Positions 15,902-23,828 of a stretch of DNA of 41,874 nucleotides are shown in pieces. This stretch comes from Aequorivita viscosa (lineage in GTDB: Bacteria; Bacteroidota; Bacteroidia; Flavobacteriales; Flavobacteriaceae), in assembly GCF_900106795.1 (NCBI RefSeq), contig NZ_FNNS01000018.1, positions 1 to 41,874 of the forward strand. The letters are read 5' to 3'. The translations under genes were made by a program, and so were the position numbers. How positions within the stretch are numbered: position 1 is the first letter of the stretch; every line of letters starts with the position of its first letter. The notes below the pieces were generated by a model. It made no database searches and was not told the DNA's origin. It saw only the letters and a list, made by a program, of their open reading frames with translations.

Positions 15902-18007
15902 TTACGAAATATAATTCCAAATATTTCGATATTTTACCAATTGGGCGTAGGTGTTTTTTACAGGAATGTTCTCTTCAGAAGCAAGGTTAGGATCGGCTTT
16001 TAAGACTTTCATAGCATAACTTCTGGCAATTTTCAAGATATCTGAGTCTTTTACTATATCTGCAATTCGAAGGTTTAATACGCCACTTTGCTGAGTTCCC
16101 ATTAAATCTCCTGGACCGCGGAGTTTTAAATCTACTTCTGCAATTTCAAAACCGTCACTGGTACGAACCATAGTTTGTAGCCGGGTTTTGGCATCGGCAG
16201 AAAGTTTATGCCCTGTCATCAAAATACAATAACTCTGCTCGGCACCACGCCCTACACGACCACGCAATTGATGTAATTGGGAAAGTCCGAAACGTTCTGC
16301 ACTTTCGATAATCATCACGCTTGCGTTAGGGACATTTACACCAACTTCAATAACAGTAGTGGCGACCATGATTTGTGTTTCGCCTTTCACAAATCGATTC
16401 ATTTCATATTCCTTGTCGGTAGATTTCATTTGTCCGTGAACGATTGAAATTTGATAATCTGGCATTGGAAATTCGCGAGAAATACTCTCGTATCCATCCA
16501 TCAAATCTTTGTAATCCATGGTCTCGCTTTCTTGGATTAAAGGGTAGACAATATACACCTGTCTGCCCTTCGAAATTTCGTCTCTAATAAAGCGAAAAAC
16601 CTTTAGTCTATTTGCGTCAAAACGATGCACGGTTTTGATGTCTTTTCTGCCTGGTGGAAGCTCGTCGATAATACTAATATCTAGGTCGCCGTAAACACTC
16701 ATGGCAAGGGTGCGGGGGATAGGGGTAGCGGTCATTACAAGTACGTGTGGAGGGTACTCGTTTTTGTGCCATAATTTGCTGCGTTGTTCCACGCCAAAAC
16801 GATGTTGTTCATCGACAATTGCAAGCCCCAAATTTTTAAATTTCACTTTGTCTTCAAGTAGAGCGTGGGTACCAATTAATATGTCTAATTCGCCATTTTC
16901 CAGCTTTTCATGGATTTCTCTACGCTTTGAAGTTTTGGTTGAACCTGTAAGCAATTCTATTCTGGTATTCAGTTTTTTAGACAACTCCAATAACCCGTTA
17001 TAGTGTTGGACTGACAAAATTTCAGTTGGTGCCATTAAACAGGCTTGAAAACCGTTGTCAAGTGCTATTAACATTGACATGAAAGCAACTATAGTCTTCC
17101 CGCTACCCACATCTCCTTGCAAAAGTCGGTTCATTTGGGCGTTACTGCCCAAATCATTTCGAATTTCTTTAATAACCCGCTTCTGTGCATTGGTTAAATC
17201 AAAGGGTAAATGTTCGGAAAAAAAACTATTAAAATAGGTTCCAATTTTATCAAAAGTATAACCCTTTATTTTTGATTTGTGAACTAAGTTTTTTCGAATT
17301 AATTGCAGCTGAATGTAGAACAATTCTTCGAATTTTAAACGGTATTGTGCCCGAGCTAAATGAGCTTGACTTTTTGGAAAATGAACATTGAAAAGTGCCT
17401 CCTTTTTCGATACTAATTTTAGCTCTTCTAAAAGGGGTTTTGGAAGTGTTTCAGCGAAGGCATTTTTGGTCTCTAAAAACAGTTGTTGCACGAGCAAATT
17501 TAACACCCTATTTGTCATCCCGCTGTTGGCTAATTTTTCGGTCGAAGGATACATAGGTTGCATCGCAGATCGCATGCTTTTTTCATGTTTTTCGAGTAAT
17601 TCCATTTCGGGATGTGGCATAGAAAAGCTCCCGTTAAAGTATTTTGTTTTTCCAAAAATCACATACGGAACATTCAATTTTAAGCTTTCTCGAATCCATT
17701 TTTGACCTCGAAACCAAACCAATTCCATTTGATGTGTTCCATCGGTAAATATTGCGACCAATCTTTTGCCTCGTTTCTGTTCAACTGTTTTTATATGTGT
17801 TATTTTGCCTACAATTTGAACCTCGGCGTTGGTTGGTTGCAATTCTGAGATTTTGTAATACTGTGTGCGATCTAGATATCGGTTAGGAAAAAGGTTTAGT
17901 AGGTCTTGATATGTATGGATTCCTAGCTCTTTTTTAAGCATTTCAGCCCGTTTTGGCCATAGTCCTTTTAAACGATCGATAGGTGTTTGTAGCAGATAAG
18001 TGTTCAT
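15902..18007 (-). CDS. recG: ATP-dependent DNA helicase RecG
   Basis: A 701-residue superfamily 2 helicase that regresses stalled forks and processes Holliday junctions. The N-terminal wedge (OB-fold) domain comes first (LFPNRYLDRTQYYKI ... VQIVGKITHIK). Walker A is GDVGSGKT, motif II is the DEQH box (IVDEQHRFGVEQR), then MTATPIPRT, and the C-terminal motifs include ATTVIEVGVNVPNA and QLRGRVGRG. The longest frame begins at a TTG at 18031 and an ATG exists at 18019. I chose ATG 18007 because MNTYLLQTPIDRLKG matches the usual flavobacterial start. It is divergent from the PNGase F-like gene, sharing a 104-nt spacer. Confidence 0.95.
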   Translation of the reverse strand: MNTYLLQTPIDRLKGLWPKRAEMLKKELGIHTYQDLLNLFPNRYLDRTQYYKISELQPTNAEVQIVGKITHIKTVEQKRGKRLVAIFTDGTHQMELVWFRGQKWIRESLKLNVPYVIFGKTKYFNGSFSMPHPEMELLEKHEKSMRSAMQPMYPSTEKLANSGMTNRVLNLLVQQLFLETKNAFAETLPKPLLEELKLVSKKEALFNVHFPKSQAHLARAQYRLKFEELFYIQLQLIRKNLVHKSKIKGYTFDKIGTYFNSFFSEHLPFDLTNAQKRVIKEIRNDLGSNAQMNRLLQGDVGSGKTIVAFMSMLIALDNGFQACLMAPTEILSVQHYNGLLELSKKLNTRIELLTGSTKTSKRREIHEKLENGELDILIGTHALLEDKVKFKNLGLAIVDEQHRFGVEQRSKLWHKNEYPPHVLVMTATPIPRTLAMSVYGDLDISIIDELPPGRKDIKTVHRFDANRLKVFRFIRDEISKGRQVYIVYPLIQESETMDYKDLMDGYESISREFPMPDYQISIVHGQMKSTDKEYEMNRFVKGETQIMVATTVIEVGVNVPNASVMIIESAERFGLSQLHQLRGRVGRGAEQSYCILMTGHKLSADAKTRLQTMVRTSDGFEIAEVDLKLRGPGDLMGTQQSGVLNLRIADIVKDSDILKIARSYAMKVLKADPNLASEENIPVKNTYAQLVKYRNIWNYIS

Positions 18008-18070
18008 AGATAATGGCATCTTTTTCGCCAAAAAAAGGAGTGGAAATACTCCAGCGGGATTGATAAATGA

Positions 18071-18078
18071 TATATTTG
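18071..18078 (+). promoter_or_regulatory. Candidate -7 element for the PNGase F-like gene
   Basis: TATATTTG is a perfect match to the Bacteroidota -7 consensus TAnnTTTG and lies 33 nt before the ATG. A good TTG/TTTG -33 element is not found at the usual spacing, so only half the promoter is supported. Confidence 0.4.
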
Positions 18079-18111
18079 TCTATCCAATGGCTAATTTAAT
18101 AATTCTATACT

Positions 18112-19695
18112 ATGAAAAAAACCTACTTTTTAATTGCTTTCTGCTTTTTACTGCATCTTTCGGCTTTTGCAGAAACACTTCCCTTGACTGCACCCGAGAT
18201 AACTACAAGGTTAACCGAAGATTATCCTATAGAAATGCCACAATTAAGGGCATACCCAATTTATATAAATGCATCTGCGGTAGATCCTGATATTGTTTCG
18301 GAAGTTAAAATCTCTATTAACGGCACCGAATATAATGTTGAGGAAAATACAGGCTTTTATTACTACTTATGGACTCCAGCTAGTTACGGTAATCACGAAA
18401 TAGTGATGACTGCAATTACTGCTGCTGGTGATGAAGCTTCAATTACACGAAACATAAATGTTGTCAACACTGCTTCTTCTCAGACAGTTACGAGTTTAGA
18501 AGATGTGGTAATTGAATTTACGGGCGAAAATGATAGATGGTATTATGGTACACATACTTTTCCGCAGTATGTCGGCGCCTATAACAACATCAATGCGTAT
18601 TTAGATGTGGCTTGCCCTAATATTGCAGGTGGCTGTGATGATTGGGATCGTTGGGCTTTTATAGATATTAAAGCTCCAGACGGCAACTGGATTCAGTTAA
18701 TTAGATACATAACCCCTTATGGAGTGGCTTGCAGTCACGAATTGGATGTAACCGATTATAGTTCATTATTGCAAGGTGAAGTGGAAATCCGTGTGTTTAT
18801 CGACACGTGGGGAACAGGCGGATGGCAACTTACCCTCGACACGACATATACAGCAGGAACACCCGAATATGCTTATAGCGATGTTATAGAAATTTGGGAT
18901 GACGGCTTTAGTTTTGGTGATCCAGCGAATTTGCAACCAGTACCTACTTTTAATATAGAAATTCCACAAGCCGTAGAATCGTCGCATTTACGTGTTTCTA
19001 ATACAGGTCACGGTTGGGGTCAGAACAATACTTCAAATGCAGCGGAGTTCTTTAATGCTACACATTATTTAGACATAAATGGAACAGAGGCGTTTACACA
19101 GCATTTATGGAATCAATGTAACCCAAACCCAGACGGTTGTACAAACCAACGAGGAACGTGGCAATATCCAAGAGCGGGATGGTGTCCAGGTGCTATCGCG
19201 CATCCCGATACGTACGACGTGAGTTCCGAAATAGGAACTACTTTTAATTTAGATTACCGTTTCCATCCAAGTTATCAAGATTTCTGTCACCCTAACAACC
19301 CAGATTGTGTTTCGGGGCAAACTTGTACAGATTGTAACGATGGTTATAATCCAATTTATTATGTAGATACACATTTAATAAATCGAAGTAATAACCCAAT
19401 GATTTATGGAAATGTGTTGAGTACAAATAACATTGATAACACGCTGGTATATGACATTTCAGTGTTTCCAATTCCTGCAAAAGGGTATTTTCACGTGAAT
19501 GCACAATATCCTGATAGCAAAACAAGACTCACAATTAATACTATTGACGGAAGAATTGTAAAAACTTATTATTTTAGTTCAGCTTCCGAATTGAATAATT
19601 ACTCGTTTGACGTAACAAATCTTTCTGCCGGTATTTATTTTATGAATATTGAAAACCAATACGGAACAGGTGTTAAACGAATTATATTAGAGTAG
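18112..19695 (+). CDS. Secreted peptide-N-glycosidase F-like protein with T9SS sorting domain
   Basis: A 527-residue exported protein. The signal peptide is about 1-20 (MKKTYFLIAFCFLLHLSAFA), followed by an Ig-like domain at about 28-120. The two eight-stranded PNGase F domains are at about 125-265 and 270-425. Signature segments shared with Elizabethkingia PNGase F are CDDWDRW, IRYITPYG, ELDVTDYSSLL, GHGWG and RAGWCPG. Catalytic D60 corresponds to D179 and E206 to E312. E118 (in TETW) aligns with D231 (IDTW), an Asp substitution. Residues about 445-527 are a type A T9SS sorting domain (FPIPAKGYFHV ... SAGIYFMNIE ... KRIILE). It would remove N-glycans from glycoproteins outside the cell, if the Asp still supports catalysis. 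It is followed by a strong terminator. Confidence 0.9.
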   Translation: MKKTYFLIAFCFLLHLSAFAETLPLTAPEITTRLTEDYPIEMPQLRAYPIYINASAVDPDIVSEVKISINGTEYNVEENTGFYYYLWTPASYGNHEIVMTAITAAGDEASITRNINVVNTASSQTVTSLEDVVIEFTGENDRWYYGTHTFPQYVGAYNNINAYLDVACPNIAGGCDDWDRWAFIDIKAPDGNWIQLIRYITPYGVACSHELDVTDYSSLLQGEVEIRVFIDTWGTGGWQLTLDTTYTAGTPEYAYSDVIEIWDDGFSFGDPANLQPVPTFNIEIPQAVESSHLRVSNTGHGWGQNNTSNAAEFFNATHYLDINGTEAFTQHLWNQCNPNPDGCTNQRGTWQYPRAGWCPGAIAHPDTYDVSSEIGTTFNLDYRFHPSYQDFCHPNNPDCVSGQTCTDCNDGYNPIYYVDTHLINRSNNPMIYGNVLSTNNIDNTLVYDISVFPIPAKGYFHVNAQYPDSKTRLTINTIDGRIVKTYYFSSASELNNYSFDVTNLSAGIYFMNIENQYGTGVKRIILE

Positions 19696-19716
19696 AAAAC
19701 GTTACTGCATAGTTTT

Positions 19717-19756
19717 AAAAAAGGTTATTTTTGATTGTCAAGAATAACCTTTTTTT
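19717..19756 (+). terminator. Rho-independent terminator after the PNGase F-like gene
   Basis: The 5' arm is AAAAAAGGTTATT (19717-19729), the loop is about 13 nt, and the 3' arm AATAACCTTTTTTT runs directly into a T tract ending at 19756. It begins 22 nt after the stop codon. Its T run abuts the ATG at 19757, which argues against that ATG as the start of the next gene. Confidence 0.8.
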
Positions 19757-19780
19757 ATGCCTGATTTTTCGAAAATAATA

Positions 19781-21865
19781 ATGAACAAGCCTTCACGAAG
19801 TCTATCGCTTTTACTGTTTTTCTTGCTACTTCTTAAAGTTGGTTTTAATTATGAAGTATTTGCTCAACAAACTGAAACTGTCGATTTTTTGAAGATTGAG
19901 GCTTCAGTTGGTCCAGATGGTACAGAGCAAAAAATAGAAGGACGGTTGGTAGCTACATTTAAAATCTTAAGTAAAACGGATTCCATTTTTATGGATGCGG
20001 TTAACATTCAGTTAGAGGATGTAGTGACTAAAGCATTTAAGATTGATGCTGATGAAAAAAAAGTCTGGTTTATTGGTGATTTTGAAAAAGGCACAACATA
20101 TACCGCAGACTTTTGGTATAGTATGAAACCAAAGCAGACTTTGTACTTCTTTAACGACGAAATATGGACACAGGGACAGGGGAAATACACTTCGCATTGG
20201 TTGCCGAGCATCGATGACGCCAACGATAAAATTGAGTTCGATTTACAGATAATTGCCCCAAAGAACAAAACTGTTATTACCAATGGAAAATTATTGAATG
20301 TTGAAAAATTAAACGAAATGAAGGTTTGGCGTTTCGATATGAAAAACCCAATGTCCAGCTATCTGGTAGCTTTCGCAATTGGAAATTTTGACAAACAAGA
20401 ATTGACTTCCAATTCCGGAATTCCTTTAGAACTGTATTATAATCCTCAAGATTCCTTAAAAGTAGAGCCAACGTATCGCTATAGCAAGCAGATTTTCGAC
20501 TTTTTGGAAACTGAAATAGGAGTGCCGTTTCCGTGGCAAAATTATAAGCAGGTTCCTGTGAGGGATTTTCTTTACGCTGGAATGGAAAACACAACGGCTA
20601 CCTTCTTTTCTGAAGCTTTTATGGTCGATTCTATTGGGTTTAACGACAGAAACTACATTAACGTGAATGCCCACGAATTGGCGCATCAGTGGTTTGGTAA
20701 TACCGTGACAGCAACGGTAGATTCGCACCATTGGCTTCAGGAAGGTTTCGCAACTTATTACGCTTTGTTGGCAGAGCGGGATATTTTTGGAGATGACTAT
20801 TATTACTGGCAATTGTATCAAACAGCTGAACAATTGAAGGCTTTAAGTGAAGAAGGAAAAGGCGAGTCCCTCCTTAATCCCAAAGCAAGTTCGCTTACTT
20901 TTTACCAGAAAGGAGCGTGGGCGCTTCATATTTTAAGGGAAACCATAGGAGACGTAGACTTTAAAGCCGCAGTTGTTAATTATCTGAATAAGTACAAATA
21001 TCAAAATGTATCTACTACCGACTTTTTAAATGAAGTAAAAGCAGTTTCGGTAATAGACATCTCCAAATTTGAAGATAACTGGTTGCATCAGAGCGCTTTT
21101 CAGAGTGAAGATGCCTTTCAATCCTTGATGAAATCAGATTTCATTAAAAGCTATTTTGAAATTTCCGCGTTGCGTGCCGTTCCTTTAAAAGATAAAAAAG
21201 CCCAATTGCGAAATGCACTTACTTTTCCGAATGATTTTATTGGGCAAGAGGCAGTGTATCAACTTGCAGATGAGCCTATCTCAGAAACACTTCCGCTTTA
21301 CATTAAAGCGCTTGAAAGTAATAACCTGTACGTGCGTCAGGCTGTGGCGCTTTCTCTTGAAACAATTCCTACAAAATTACTTTCACATTATGAGACTTTG
21401 ATGAATGACGAATCGTATGTAACCTTGGAGACTGCTTTGTATCAAATATGGGCACAATTTCCTAAAAAAAGAACGCAGGTTCTTGACCAAATAGAAGGTA
21501 TTGAAGGTTTTCAGAATAAAAACATTCGACAGCTCTGGCTCGTTTTAGCCTTGGTAACTGAAAATTATCACGACTCAAAAAAGGTGGATTACCTAGAGGA
21601 ATTAAAGCAATATACTTCACAAGAATTTAGTTTTGAAATTCGCGAAACTGCTTTCAAATATATAAACGACCTTGGTCTATGGGATTCAGAAACACTTAAA
21701 AACTTACTAGAGGCTTGTGTTCACCCAACGTGGCGCTTTGCAAAATCTTCAAAAGAAATTATGATGGAAATCATGAAAAATAAAGAATTGTTTGAAACCG
21801 TAAAATCGCTAAATAGCCAAGTTTCAAAAAACGCCAAAAGTTATTTAATTTCAATAACAAAGTAA
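19781..21865 (+). CDS. M1-family zinc aminopeptidase, secreted
   Basis: A 694-residue peptidase of the gluzincin type. The exopeptidase motif is AGMEN (266-270). The zinc site HELAH is at 298-302 with the third ligand E321 in LQEGF, i.e. HExxH-X18-E. The C-terminal half is a helical, HEAT-like region. The N-terminus has a long hydrophobic segment and an FAQ cleavage site, so the enzyme is probably periplasmic or lipid-free secreted; no T9SS domain is present. An ATG at 19757 would add MPDFSKII, but it sits on the terminator's T tract, so I chose ATG 19781, whose product starts MNKPSRS with a standard signal peptide. It overlaps the patatin gene by 1 nt (TAATG), suggesting coupling. Confidence 0.93.
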   Translation: MNKPSRSLSLLLFFLLLLKVGFNYEVFAQQTETVDFLKIEASVGPDGTEQKIEGRLVATFKILSKTDSIFMDAVNIQLEDVVTKAFKIDADEKKVWFIGDFEKGTTYTADFWYSMKPKQTLYFFNDEIWTQGQGKYTSHWLPSIDDANDKIEFDLQIIAPKNKTVITNGKLLNVEKLNEMKVWRFDMKNPMSSYLVAFAIGNFDKQELTSNSGIPLELYYNPQDSLKVEPTYRYSKQIFDFLETEIGVPFPWQNYKQVPVRDFLYAGMENTTATFFSEAFMVDSIGFNDRNYINVNAHELAHQWFGNTVTATVDSHHWLQEGFATYYALLAERDIFGDDYYYWQLYQTAEQLKALSEEGKGESLLNPKASSLTFYQKGAWALHILRETIGDVDFKAAVVNYLNKYKYQNVSTTDFLNEVKAVSVIDISKFEDNWLHQSAFQSEDAFQSLMKSDFIKSYFEISALRAVPLKDKKAQLRNALTFPNDFIGQEAVYQLADEPISETLPLYIKALESNNLYVRQAVALSLETIPTKLLSHYETLMNDESYVTLETALYQIWAQFPKKRTQVLDQIEGIEGFQNKNIRQLWLVLALVTENYHDSKKVDYLEELKQYTSQEFSFEIRETAFKYINDLGLWDSETLKNLLEACVHPTWRFAKSSKEIMMEIMKNKELFETVKSLNSQVSKNAKSYLISITK

Positions 21866-22770
21866 TGAGAGCATTGGTGATTTCGGGTGGTGGTAGTAAA
21901 GGCGCATTCGCAGGAGGTGTGGCTCAATATTTAATTGATGAAATGCACATCAATTACGATATTTTTGTCGGCACATCTACTGGTAGTTTATTGATTTCAC
22001 ATTTAGCGTTAGGGAAAGTCGATAAAGTTAAGGAGGTCTATACTTCTGTTAATCAGCATAGTATTTTTAATAGTTGTCCTTTTGTGATTAGAAAAGACAA
22101 ATTTGGCGGTGGACAAATTGCCATTAACCATTACGAAGTGCTAAAAAACTTCATAAAAGGCAAAAAAACCTTTGGCGAAAGTCTAAACCTTCGAAAACTC
22201 ATTAAAAAAACCTTTTCTGAAACTGAGTTTGAAATGCTAAAAGCTTCAGATAAAGAGGTTGTGGTAACCGTTTCCAACCTTTCATTAAACCAAGTGGAAT
22301 ATAAATCGGTTAACGATTTTAATTATAAAGATTTTTGTGATTGGATTTGGATTTCTTCCAATTTTACACCTTTTATGAGTCTTGTTAAAAAGAATGATTG
22401 CGAATACGCTGACGGCGGTTTCGGAAGTATGGTGCCTATTGAGGAAGCAATTAATCGAGGCGCAACAATGGTTGATGTTATAGTTCTAGAAACTGAGGTT
22501 ACGTACTACAATCGGCTTCCTTCAAAAAATGTATTTTCGTTGCTCACCAACATCCATAGCTATATGGCAGATAGAATTGAAAAACAGAATATACGCATTG
22601 GAAAGTTTGCCGCTGCCAATAAAGATGTAATTATAAATTTGTATTATACACCTACAGTGCTTACTACAAATTCACTTATTTTCGAAAAGGAAAAAATGAC
22701 GCAATGGTGGGATAGGGGACTTCACTATGCAAAACAAAAGAATAGTGAATTGAACGAAATAAAGGTTTAG
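21865..22770 (+). CDS. Patatin-like phospholipase
   Basis: A 301-residue serine lipid hydrolase. The oxyanion-hole glycines are in SGGGSKGAF (7-15). The nucleophile S38 is in GTSTG, and the dyad Asp is D183 in DGG. There is no signal peptide. The start codon overlaps the stop of the M1 aminopeptidase (stop and start share base 21865). The family cleaves acyl chains from phospholipids or neutral lipids; the substrate here is unknown. It converges on the next gene with a 15-nt gap. Confidence 0.9.
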   Translation: MRALVISGGGSKGAFAGGVAQYLIDEMHINYDIFVGTSTGSLLISHLALGKVDKVKEVYTSVNQHSIFNSCPFVIRKDKFGGGQIAINHYEVLKNFIKGKKTFGESLNLRKLIKKTFSETEFEMLKASDKEVVVTVSNLSLNQVEYKSVNDFNYKDFCDWIWISSNFTPFMSLVKKNDCEYADGGFGSMVPIEEAINRGATMVDVIVLETEVTYYNRLPSKNVFSLLTNIHSYMADRIEKQNIRIGKFAAANKDVIINLYYTPTVLTTNSLIFEKEKMTQWWDRGLHYAKQKNSELNEIKV

Positions 22771-22785
22771 CCGCTCTATTTTTTA

Positions 22786-23310
22786 TTAAAAAAGCTCCAA
22801 TACTTCACTTTTCACATAGGCAATTGCTTTCTGAGAAGGGCTGGTGTCCTCCATAAAACCCTGTACAATCTGCTGTCTCAATTTATCTGCATTGTCCACA
22901 TCATCTTGAGTAGTTACTTGCCGAATAATATGAATGGTAGTACTTTTGGCAGCCACAACCAAATTCCAACATTCTGAAGAAACATAGATTTGTTGGGTTA
23001 GATTATGCTCGTATTCTTGTTCTATGGTTTGAATAAGCAGGGTTTCGTAATCCTCTTTTGAATCAGAAAAAGGTTTTATTCGGACTAATAATTTTGTTGG
23101 ATCAATTCTTTCTAAATAAAGCGTAATGCGCTCATAAGCTTGAAGTCGAAGCGGTAACACCTGTTTCTGAGCTTCTTTTTGAACCAAGTACCTTCTTCGG
23201 CCTTCTTCGTTTGCGGTATGCCCCTTAAAAAAATAATATGCAACAATTCCTACAACAATAGCAGGTAAAAGATAGGCTACATAATTGATAATTTGAATCG
23301 CTTCTTCCAT
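22786..23310 (-). CDS. Conserved flavobacterial membrane-anchored protein (resembles DUF7935)
   Basis: A 174-residue protein with one N-terminal transmembrane segment (about residues 7-27, IINYVAYLLPAIVVGIVAYYFF) and a cytoplasmic, mainly helical tail. The phrase LPLRLQAYERITLYLERI is what I recognise from a flavobacterial family of unknown function. No catalytic motif is visible. The longer frame begins at a TTG at 23334; the ATG at 23310 (MEEAIQIIN) is a better start because it puts the membrane helix at the usual position. The function is unknown. Confidence 0.7.
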   Translation of the reverse strand: MEEAIQIINYVAYLLPAIVVGIVAYYFFKGHTANEEGRRRYLVQKEAQKQVLPLRLQAYERITLYLERIDPTKLLVRIKPFSDSKEDYETLLIQTIEQEYEHNLTQQIYVSSECWNLVVAAKSTTIHIIRQVTTQDDVDNADKLRQQIVQGFMEDTSPSQKAIAYVKSEVLELF

Positions 23311-23828
23311 AGAATTTATATTATAAGTTTTCAAAAATAAGCCGTTTTAGACTGCTATACAAGTAATGTGACGGATAGAAGTTTTCGAAGATTTTGAAAT
23401 TATTATGGTATAGCGGTAAAACTGACTTAGGGTGAATTAAAACTTAGAATGAAATATGGTTTTTTACGTATATAGAATGTAAACTCGTAAAGAGGCAATC
23501 TATTAAATATTTGGCTAAAACCAGCTTCGCATTTGGTGTTTTAACCACGAGCAAGAGCACCGAGGTTATTAAATTGTTTTTTCATTTAACCCCGTGTTTT
23601 AGCTCGGGGAAACAGACAAAATATTTGTTGGCTTTAGCTAAGTTTTTTCAGAGTATTATCAATTTGATGATAAGGTTGTGGTCTGAGACACAAATCATCA
23701 GTTTTGAATTGGTTAATTTCGGTAATACTTTAGAATATAACAGTAAACCCAATTTATCAGTAATGTTTAAAACTGGGTTTTAAGCTAATATTTCGAAAAC
23801 TTTTTAAACAGAAAACTGGATTAAAGTA
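23311..23828. other. Gene-less stretch with degenerate hairpins
   Basis: No convincing gene lies here. Three inverted repeats stand out: an imperfect stem at 23512-23547 (TGGCTAAAACCA / TGGTGTTTTAACCA), CCCCG(10-nt loop)CGGGG at 23590-23609, and AAACCCA / TGGGTTT at 23745-23780. Together they look like a decayed cluster of palindromic intergenic elements. The stretch lies upstream of the 174-residue membrane protein and downstream of the glutamate-synthase-like gene, both on the minus strand. Confidence 0.5.

Noticed and set aside
18000-18290. A 96-residue plus-strand frame overlapping the PNGase F-like start
   Set aside because: It lies in another frame across the promoter and signal peptide of a well-supported gene and has no family match.
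19757-19780. Upstream ATG as the start of the M1 peptidase
   Set aside because: The preceding T tract belongs to a terminator and the added residues precede an otherwise normal signal peptide.
23511-23783. A 90-residue open frame on the plus strand
   Set aside because: It starts with TTG, has no domain or hydrophobic pattern, and overlaps the hairpin cluster.
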